Source of the DNA: Mugil cephalus
Lineage: Eukaryota; Chordata; Actinopteri; Mugiliformes; Mugilidae
Assembly (NCBI RefSeq): GCF_022458985.1
Contig: NC_061771.1
Location: 30,864,322 to 30,928,321 of the forward strand
Direction: 5' to 3'
Length of the DNA: 64,000 nt
The number at the start of each line of letters is the position of its first letter. The first letter of the stretch is position 1. The notes below the pieces were generated by a model, which worked only from the letters and a program-made list of their open reading frames with translations, was not told where the DNA came from and did no database searches. Positions 56,939 through 64,000 of this stretch are shown here, piece by piece. Position numbers and translations under genes: made by a program.

Positions 56939-59068
56939 CTGCATCAAATAAAGAGAAAGGATTTAGACTTAGACAGACTTTAATGATCCACAAGGGAAAT
57001 TACTTGGCCACAATAGCTTAGTTTCACTTTCAAAAACCAAAAGTAAAAAGAAAGATAAAATAGATTAAAATTGTGTAGTAGCTTAAAGATTAAAATAAAA
57101 TAAAAAATAAATCATAATGCTGTCTATTATAGTATTGTCTATTTTTTTATGTTTTACTCAATATTGTACGGGGAGCATATTTTGTAAGCGAAGTCCATTC
57201 ATTTTGTATAATGGACACCTTGAAGGACATTACCCCGCTTATAGTATGGTCACTCACGAAATAAATAAATATTAGGTCAATTATTAATATGTTATTGTTG
57301 TTTCTTACTGTTTAAATCATACATTTTTCACAAGAAGTGGCTGAGTGGACTATTTAACGTTACATGATACAAAGTATAATTTCAGAAGGTCAGTGCACTT
57401 ATTATCACGTGTGTATCCAGAGAATCATGCAAAATTTCCACAGAGTCCACAGATAGTTTCTCCTAAAACTGGCAACACTGTATATTCTCCTCCTTCCTTG
57501 GTGGACTGGACAGAGTCTGTGTCTGCATTTCTGTTTCCACGGTTACCAAAGCGTTTGAGCCAGCGCAATGATTTAGAACTGTCATCAGGCAATTTGACCG
57601 GAACGTCTTTATGAGTGTCCATTGTCCACTTTTAATGTACACCCTGCAGCCAATCAGAATTGAGGATTCACCCAGACCATGGTATAATTATAGTTCAACA
57701 ACGTCTCATCAAATTATTCTCCCAGTACTCAATGCACTCCTTTGAAATTGATTGTGTGGACATAAGTATGGAGTAAGCTTGATCCACTGCAGTCATAGCT
57801 TGGCACTGGTTGGGCATGATGCTGGTCCTGAAGAATGAATTAGCCATCACAGCAGTGTGGTATGGTGTTCATCCAGCAAAGCAGAAAGACAACTACCACC
57901 AAAACAACCAGTCTCATGGTTCATTGCCTCAGAAACCCCCCACAGATGTGAAGCAAATGCTAGATGTTCACTCCATAACGGGACAACATGGACATCTGCC
58001 CCCAAAAAGTTATCACTCATCAGCATTTCTGGGATCATACTGTGTGCTTCAGTTTTGACGGAAGTGGAACTGAAAAGTCCAATATGCTAAACCACGTACA
58101 CTAGTGGTCAAAAGTTTTGAGAACAATCCATAGAAAGCATAGACGAAATAAAACTACTGAAGTTGTTAAACAAAAATCATAGAATCAATATATAACCCAA
58201 AATCTATTCTAAACTTTGGACTCATCAGAGCACCCATCTTTGTCTGATTTAATGTGACATTCTGTCTTTCTAAAATGGAAATCCAATGTTTGTCTACCCA
58301 GAAATGTGTGTCACTTGTAGGGAGCTGTGCTTTCACTCATCTGTCCAGTTTATGACAAACCAGCTCCATGGGGTTAAAGTCTAGAGACATGGTCCACTCC
58401 ATGTTTTCAAGCTTTCCATCTTGTTTTTATCCTGAGATAGTTCTGGTAGAGCTTGGACTTGGGAGCAATACAGCAGTTACTGGTGTTACTGACAAAACTG
58501 TGAGACAGTGAGATTGAAAAAAAGTGACGTCGTAAAAGACAGACAACTTTTGTTACAATGCCTAAGATTAAAGCCAGTGTTCTGGCCCCATATGAAAAAT
58601 CCAGAAAAAATAAATGACAAAAAAGTGCCACAATAAGACAACAAACAAACAAAGACAACAAAAACCATGGTGACTGGTTTTCGGCACAAAAAAGACAAGG
58701 ACAAGTAAGACAAATAAAATGACCACTACCACGCTAAGAATAACCTAAAAAGGTAAACATCTCGGAGCTACTGGTGACATGCTGCCACTGTATCAGGCGC
58801 ATTATTGAAAAATAAGGGCTTTTTCAGAGTGAAATCATGAAGTAACAAACTACATATATGATTACATTTAAAATAGCAACACAGAAATGATCATTTACTC
58901 GTTCAAGACAGAACAGTAAATTCAAAGAATACACAAATATTTTACAAAAATACATTTAGTAAAACCTAAAATGAGCTGTAGATGTGCAGTCTGACTGGAT
59001 GAAGACATGTTAAAACACAACAAGATGAAGAGACACCAAAGATGATCAGAAAGAAGTTGAACTCTTAC
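56939..59068 (-). other. 5'UTR intron of the MABP-like gene
   Basis: Predicted 2.13-kb intron between donor ac|gtaaga (59,068) and acceptor gatgcag (56,939) on the - strand. Holds a retroelement tail piece at about 56,970-57,010 (tttaatgatccacaaggg) and a Tc1-like relic (58,090-58,420). No other gene. Confidence 0.65.
58090..58420 (-). mobile_element. Tc1-like transposon relic
   Basis: Left end ctagtggtcaaaagttttgag resembles the inverted-repeat end of Tc1-like elements. On the - strand near 58,290-58,410 the frame reads EWTMSLDFNPMELV, corresponding to the SPDLNPIE block near the C-terminal catalytic residue of Tc1 transposase. Short and broken. Confidence 0.55.
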
Positions 59069-59122
59069 GTGTCTGCAGACAGTGGTTGGCTGTTTGAATC
59101 GGTCGTCGGCTCAAAGCTGCTG
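59069..59122 (-). other. 5' non-coding exon of the MABP-like gene
   Basis: Ends at donor ac|gtaaga on the - strand; start estimated about 30 bp downstream of the TATA box. No ATG in frame with the main CDS. Confidence 0.5.
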
Positions 59123-59147
59123 TTCAGAACCACAGAACCACATCAGG

Positions 59148-59155
59148 TTTATATA
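59148..59155 (-). promoter_or_regulatory. TATA box of the MABP-like gene
   Basis: TATATAAA on the - strand, suitably placed upstream of the non-coding exon. Confidence 0.55.
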
Positions 59156-59163
59156 GAGAGAAC

Positions 59164-60055
59164 ACACTGAATGCTAGGAAATCACATGCTGTGGGTTGGA
59201 GTTTTCCAAAGAAATTTAGGTGGGGAAAACTGATTCGCCCATGTACTTGAACTCATTCCACAGAATCTGTTATCTGCATTTTTAGTTCCTGCATTGATGA
59301 GTTGGTTGCTTCGGTAAGTCAATCTTGTGGCAGCAGTATCATACTTTCCTGTTATTGCCACCGTCGCCTTTGCCGCCACCTGACTCTTTGCTAGATTAGT
59401 TGGCAATCAACATGCTAAGTGCAATGAGAAGTTCAGATATACAGTGCCTTGAAAACATATTCATACACCTTGAACTTTTTCACATTTTGTGACCTTACAG
59501 TCACTTTAACGTGATTGTAGTTGAGATTTTTTATGATAGACCAACAAAAAGTAGCACATAATTGTGAAGTGCAATGAAAATAACATTTCAAAACTTTAAA
59601 CAAATATAAATCTGAAAAGTGAGGTGTGTATTTGTATTCAGCCCCTTGTAGTCTGACACCCCTAAATACAATCCAGTGCAATCAATTGCCTTCAAAATCA
59701 CCTCATTAGTAAATTGACTCTTTATGTAAGTAATTTACTCATGGTATAAAACACCTGTTCTGTGAAGTCCTTGGTGTTTTGTTAGAGAGCACTAGTGAAC
59801 AACAGCATCATGAAGAACAAGGAACTCGCCAGTCTGGTCAGGGATAAAGTTGTGGTGAAGTTTAAAGCAGGGTTAGGTTATAAAAAAACTATCCCAAGCT
59901 TTGAACATCTCAAGAACCACTGTTCAATCCATCATCAAAAAATGGAAAAAGTATGACATAACTGCAAACCTAACAAGACATGGCCGTCCACCTAAACTGA
60001 CAGAGCGAGTGAGGAGAGCACTGGTCAGAGAAGCAGCCAAGAGGCCCATGGTCAC
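59164..60055. repeat. Flank duplication U, left copy
   Basis: Immediately upstream of the MABP-like gene; repeated at 61,962-62,880 in the same orientation, including a block of about 270 bp of unique sequence (ggttggagttttccaaagaa) plus the first about 610 bp of a Tc1-like element. Confidence 0.85.
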
Positions 60056-60460
60056 TGTGGAGTAGCTGCAGAAATCCACAACTCAGGTGGAAGAATTTGT
60101 CCAGAGGACAACTATAAGTCGTGCACTCCACAAATCCGGCCTTTATGGAAGAGTGGCAAGAAGAAAGCCATTGTTGAAAGAAAGGCATAAGAAGTCCCGT
60201 TTGCAGTTGCCACTAGCCATGTGGGGGGCACAGCAAACATGTGGAAGAAGGTGCTTTGGTCATGTGAGACCCAAATTTAACTTTTTTGCCAAAATGCAAA
60301 GTGCTGTGTGTAGCGGAAAACAAACACTGCTCATCACCCTGAACACACCATCCCCACTGTGAAACATGGTGGTGGCAACATCATGCTGTGCTTTTCTTCA
60401 GCAGGGACAGGGCAGCTGGCAGCAGTATGTGGCAAGAACAAAAGTTGTCGATCTTTTTAC
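59442..60460 (+). mobile_element. Tc1-like transposon, inactivated
   Basis: Begins cagtgccttgaaaacatatt next to a TA dinucleotide (59,440-59,441), as for Tc1/mariner insertions. From 59,812 broken frames read KNKELASLVRDKVVVKFKAG, then TTISRALHKSGLYGRVARRKPLL (helix-turn-helix region) and VKHGGG (approach to the DDE core). Stops and frame changes abolish function. The 3' end is missing, replaced by another repeat near 60,480. Confidence 0.75.
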
Positions 60461-60479
60461 GTTGTTTATTTTTATTTAT

Positions 60480-61350
60480 TTATTTTTTTCAGTTTTGATA
60501 TCATATCTCATCTTCCATACCGCTTAATCCTCACTAGGGACGCAGGGGCTACTGGCATCGGGTGAAGGCGGGGTCTACCCTGGACAGGTCTCCAGTCTAT
60601 CGCAGGGCTAACACATAGACAACCATTCACAGTCACACCTAGTGTCAGGCTGGGCTCAAAGCAGGACTCAGATGCAGAGGGGTGGCAGTTAAGGTGACTT
60701 TATTTCACAGAATCAACAGGGAAGGATACTCAAACAGAGTGTAAATAAAAGTGCTATGAAACAAACTCCTGACATGGCTATGAAATCTTATCAAAGTAAA
60801 ATCCCTCCAGAGGAGGAAAAAAAACAAAGATACTCATGGCTATGAAAGCTTACAAACGAAAGGCGCTCCAAAAGGGAGGAAACTCACAATACTAACTACA
60901 CTAACGAACAAATTAACCTGACCTAACTGGAGGGGAAAAATAAAACCCTGACAAACAAAAGGCGCTCCAAAAGGGAGGAAGCAAAACCTGGAAAGGAACA
61001 CTAGGAAAACAAAGAATCACTCCAAAATAACGGGAGGATGAGCAAAGAAAGACTAAACACAAAATCACTCCAGAAGGAGGAAACAAACGAGAAACGAGAG
61101 GAGATTTACTTTCCAAAATAAGGCAGGAAATGACGAGACAAACATACTAAAAATAAAACATGACCTCACCACAGTGTGACACCTAGGGTCACTTTAGAGT
61201 CACCAATCAGCCTAAAGAGCATATCTTTGGAGGTGGGAGGAAACCGGATTACCTGGAGAAAACCCACACAGACACAGGGAGAACATGCAAACTCCACCCA
61301 GAAAGAAAGTCGGACCTCGAACCTGGACCTTCTCACTGGGAGGCATCAGC
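60480..61350 (+). repeat. Common teleost repeat split by a solo LTR
   Basis: Blocks accgcttaatcctcactagg, ggtctaccctggacaggtctc and gtctatcgcagggctaacac before 60,642; tttagagtcaccaatcagcc and gagaacatgcaaactccac after 61,186. The two halves join cleanly at the CCTAG duplication. A - strand copy is at 46,950-47,215. Confidence 0.65.
60643..61181 (-). mobile_element. Solo LTR (antisense)
   Basis: 539 bp starting TGTCAGG and ending GTGTGACA, bounded by CCTAG at 60,638-60,642 and 61,182-61,186 (5-bp duplication). A polyadenylation-type aataaag occurs on the - strand near 60,697. No internal genes. Confidence 0.8.
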
Positions 61351-61369
61351 GCTAACTTACGCGCTAACT

Positions 61370-61830
61370 TACGCACTGGGCTTCTCCCAATCCGACAAAT
61401 GTAGGCAATGCACCCAAAACTATTCAGATAGCTTATTTCCAAGCTCTCTGGCTCTGTTCTCTGGTACAGCACTTCTGGTCACTAGTAACACAGAAACCCG
61501 CCTTAATTTTGGACTGCAGAATCCCATTAACCACTAACTTGTGCCTCATTGGTGACCTGGAAACAATCAGTCTTCCTCACCATCTATCACAATCTGTCCT
61601 TGTAGCTCTCACCATCGCCAAGAAAACAATCCTAATGAACTGGAAGAACAAACAGTCACTAAACATTTCCCAGTGGTTGAACCTTCTTTCCGATTATGTA
61701 TCATTGGAGAAAATATCTGCTACCTGAAAAAATCAGTTGACTCTGTTTGCCAAAAAATGGTCTGTATTCTGCGACTCCCTCAACCTTAATTTACATCTTG
61801 ACTTTGCCTGCTAGCTTTTGCCACTTCTGT
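61370..61830 (+). pseudogene. L1-type LINE ORF2 C-terminal fragment
   Basis: Frames read NLCLIGDLE, AKKTILMNWKNKQSLNISQWL and VSLEKISA, resembling the C-terminal block of L1/Tx1 ORF2 proteins (KKTILLNWK...W...LE). A stop follows at about 61,725. Only the last about 150 residues are present. Confidence 0.6.
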
Positions 61831-61961
61831 TCCACTTACTGTAATGCTATAATAATATTTCTCTTACAGTGATGACTGTCGTTATGGAAAAGATTTTATT
61901 GCCCTCTTCATCCAGGTTCACTAAGGAGGATCCCCGGACCGGGGAAAACCTAAAATGAGTG

Positions 61962-62880
61962 CACTGAATGCTGGGAAATCACATGCTGTGGGTTGGAGTT
62001 TTCCAAAGAAATTTAGGTGGGGAAAACTGATTCGCCCATGTACTATAACTCATTCCACAGAATCTGTTATCTGTATTTTTTGTTCCTGCATTTATGAGTT
62101 GGTTGCTTCGGTAAGTTAATCTTGTGGCAGCAGTATCATACTTTCCTGTTATTGCCGCCGTTGCCGCGAGCTGACTCTTTGCTTGATTAGTTGGCAATCA
62201 ACGTGCTAAGTGCAATGAGAAGTTCACATTGCAAATGCTAGACATTTGCAATGTTCAGATATACAGTGCCTTGAAAACGTATTCATACCCCTTGAACTTT
62301 TTCACATTTTGTGACCTTACAATCACTTTGATGTGATTGTAGTTGAGATTTTATATGATAGACAAACAACAAGTAGCACATAATTGTGAAGTGGAATGAA
62401 AATAATTTTTCAAAATTTTAAAGGAATATAAATCTGAAAAGTGAGGTGTGCATTTGTATTCAGCTCCTTGTACTCTGACACCCCTAAATACAATCCAGTG
62501 CAATCAATTGCCTTCAAAAGTCACCTAATTAGTAAACTGACTCCTCCTGTGAGTAATTTACTCATGGTATAAAAACACTTGTTCTGTGAAGGCCTTGGTG
62601 TTTTGTTAGAGAGCACTAGTGAACAACAGCATCATGAAGAACAAAGAACTCGCCAGACTGGTCAGGGATAAAGTTGTGGTGAAGTTTAAAGCAGGGTTAG
62701 GTTATTAAAAAAAATATCCCAAGCTTTGAACATCTCAAGAACCACTGTTCAATCCATCATCCAAAAATGGAAAAAGTATGACACAACTGCAAACCTACCA
62801 AGACATGGCCGTCCATCAAAACTCACAGAACGAGAGAGGAGAGCACTGGTCAGAGAAGCAGCCAAGAGGCCCATGGTCAC
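61962..62880. repeat. Flank duplication U, right copy
   Basis: Copy of 59,164-60,055 with about 5% visible differences and a 30-bp extra stem-loop segment near 62,226-62,254. At 62,881 it jumps to the end of the common teleost repeat (ggaccttctcgctgggcatc, compare 61,326), so the intervening part is deleted relative to the left copy. Confidence 0.85.
62264..62880 (+). mobile_element. Tc1-like transposon, 3'-truncated second copy
   Basis: Same cagtgccttgaaaacgtatt start beside TA, and the KNKELARLVRDK frame, ending at the ggtcac position. Duplicated with the flank, not an independent insertion. Confidence 0.7.
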
Positions 62881-63056
62881 CTGAGCTGGACTCAAACCCG
62901 GACCTTCTCGCTGGGCATCAATGCCGCCCAATTCTAAATCCATAATGGATAATAATATAATATAATAATATTAATAATATAATGGCCCACACATGGAACT
63001 TGGGCGTGACTGTGTTGTACTATTTAGTTTTAACATCTTGAACGCTGCAGAGCCGG

Positions 63057-63306
63057 ATATCACACACACACAGACACACACCACACACACACACTACACA
63101 AACACTACACACATACACACACACACACTAACACACACACATCACACACACACCACACACACACACACAAACACCACACACACACACACAAACACCACAC
63201 ACACACCACACACCCACTACACAAACACTACACTACACACACACACACACACACACACACCACACACATCAAACACACACCACACAGTACACACACACTT
63301 ACCACA
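63057..63306. repeat. CA-rich low-complexity tract
   Basis: About 250 bp of imperfect CACACA; frames across it (His-Thr repeats) are not genes. Confidence 0.95.
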
Positions 63307-63346
63307 CAGACACCTTGGAGCCCCTGCTTCTCTGACAACATCTTCT

Positions 63347-63979
63347 GTACATCTCACTGCTTTGCCGAGCACATTGTGAGAGACAGAACAAGTTTGTCTA
63401 CAACTGGGGAAAAAATCTTGCGTGTTGAGTGTAAGTTTTGGCCGGGAGGAGCGTGGAAAGAGAAAAGTTCCAGACAATGTCAGACAACTTCCCCCACTCT
63501 AACTGATGATGTCATCCACTCTAGCACGAACATTCTATGCAATACACACTGATTAAAATCTCAAAATTTCTCCAAAAATGATCGTGGTCATTAACAGTGA
63601 TTGATCAAAAACTATATGACCTAACAAAACGTGGATTAATGCACCAATACACAAGAGATCCCGATCAAACCACACATTTTGATATATAACTCGTCCTACA
63701 GTTCAAAGAGTTGTCATCCCAGGATGAGAGTAATGTGTCGTATTATTATTATTATTATTAGTACTTGTAATAATATAAAAACATTATTTTTCATTTCTAT
63801 TTTTTAAAATGTACACACCCGATGTTAAAGGCTGGATGGACGCAGCAAAGACAATGGCTTGTTTTCAGGAGGTGGGCTGATAATTTAATCTCTTTCTCCT
63901 GAAACCACCATCTGGAATCCAGTCTTTACGTATCAAGTCAACTAGGTGCAGCTTCTGGACTGTGTTCAAGTTGTTTAAT
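63347..63979. repeat. Flank duplication D, right copy
   Basis: Copy of 53,300-53,974 with indels (an extra stretch about 63,537-63,600, different ATT repeats at about 63,740). Confidence 0.8.
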
Positions 63980-64000
63980 GCATTGAATAATATTCAATAT

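Noticed and set aside
56930-56947. Six extra residues at the start of the MABP-like protein
   Set aside because: They span a predicted splice acceptor; the exon begins at 56,938 and the first in-frame ATG is at 56,929.
62993-63379. 128-residue ORF rich in His and Thr
   Set aside because: It is the translation of a CA-rich low-complexity tract with no gene context.

Overview
This window is vertebrate nuclear DNA, almost certainly from a ray-finned (teleost) fish. The coding sequence is intron-split with GT-AG junctions, the repeats are of kinds typical of teleosts (a Rex3/RTE LINE, Tc1-like transposons, hAT-type MITEs, solo LTRs, long AC/TA/GATA microsatellites), and the genes are an expanded TRIM/B30.2 family, a Meis homeobox gene and a small MABP-like repeat gene. 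No prokaryotic features, CRISPR array, rRNA or tRNA was seen.

Region 1 (1-31,800) is a tandem array of TRIM (RING, B-box, coiled coil, B30.2) genes on the + strand. It holds a 3' portion of one gene cut by the window edge (2-1267), a tiny 3' remnant (about 2868-3103), a deleted copy whose RING domain is fused in frame to LINE sequence (10,630-11,157), and three intact genes (14,943-16,592; 22,548-24,197; 30,142-31,800). Each complete copy has a non-coding first exon, one intron ending just before the ATG, and a single coding exon. Units B and C are about 7,605 bp long and almost identical, so the last amplification was very recent. The amplified unit carries two LINE relics on the + strand and one on the - strand. 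A Rex3 LINE with a perfect 15-bp target-site duplication and a solo LTR with a 4-bp duplication interrupt the older 3' flank at 3.1-7.1 kb.

Region 2 (about 31.8-34.8 kb) is repeat-rich intergenic DNA with one unexplained ORF.

Region 3 (about 34.8-52.4 kb) is a complete Meis-family TALE homeobox gene on the + strand. Twelve coding exons join without a frame break into a predicted 373-residue protein, followed by a 3'UTR intron and a terminal non-coding exon. Introns carry several repeats, including a hAT-type MITE with an 8-bp target-site duplication.

Region 4 (about 52.4-64 kb) centres on a - strand gene of six MABP-like repeats (56,048-56,929) with a 5' non-coding exon and TATA box near 59.1 kb. 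Its upstream flank is repeated at 61,962-62,880, its downstream flank at 63,347-63,979, and an orphan 3'UTR piece lies at 54,113-54,196. The gene therefore appears to belong to a tandem family that continues beyond the window. Nested transposons (Tc1-like, a common teleost repeat, a solo LTR, an L1 fragment) fill the rest.
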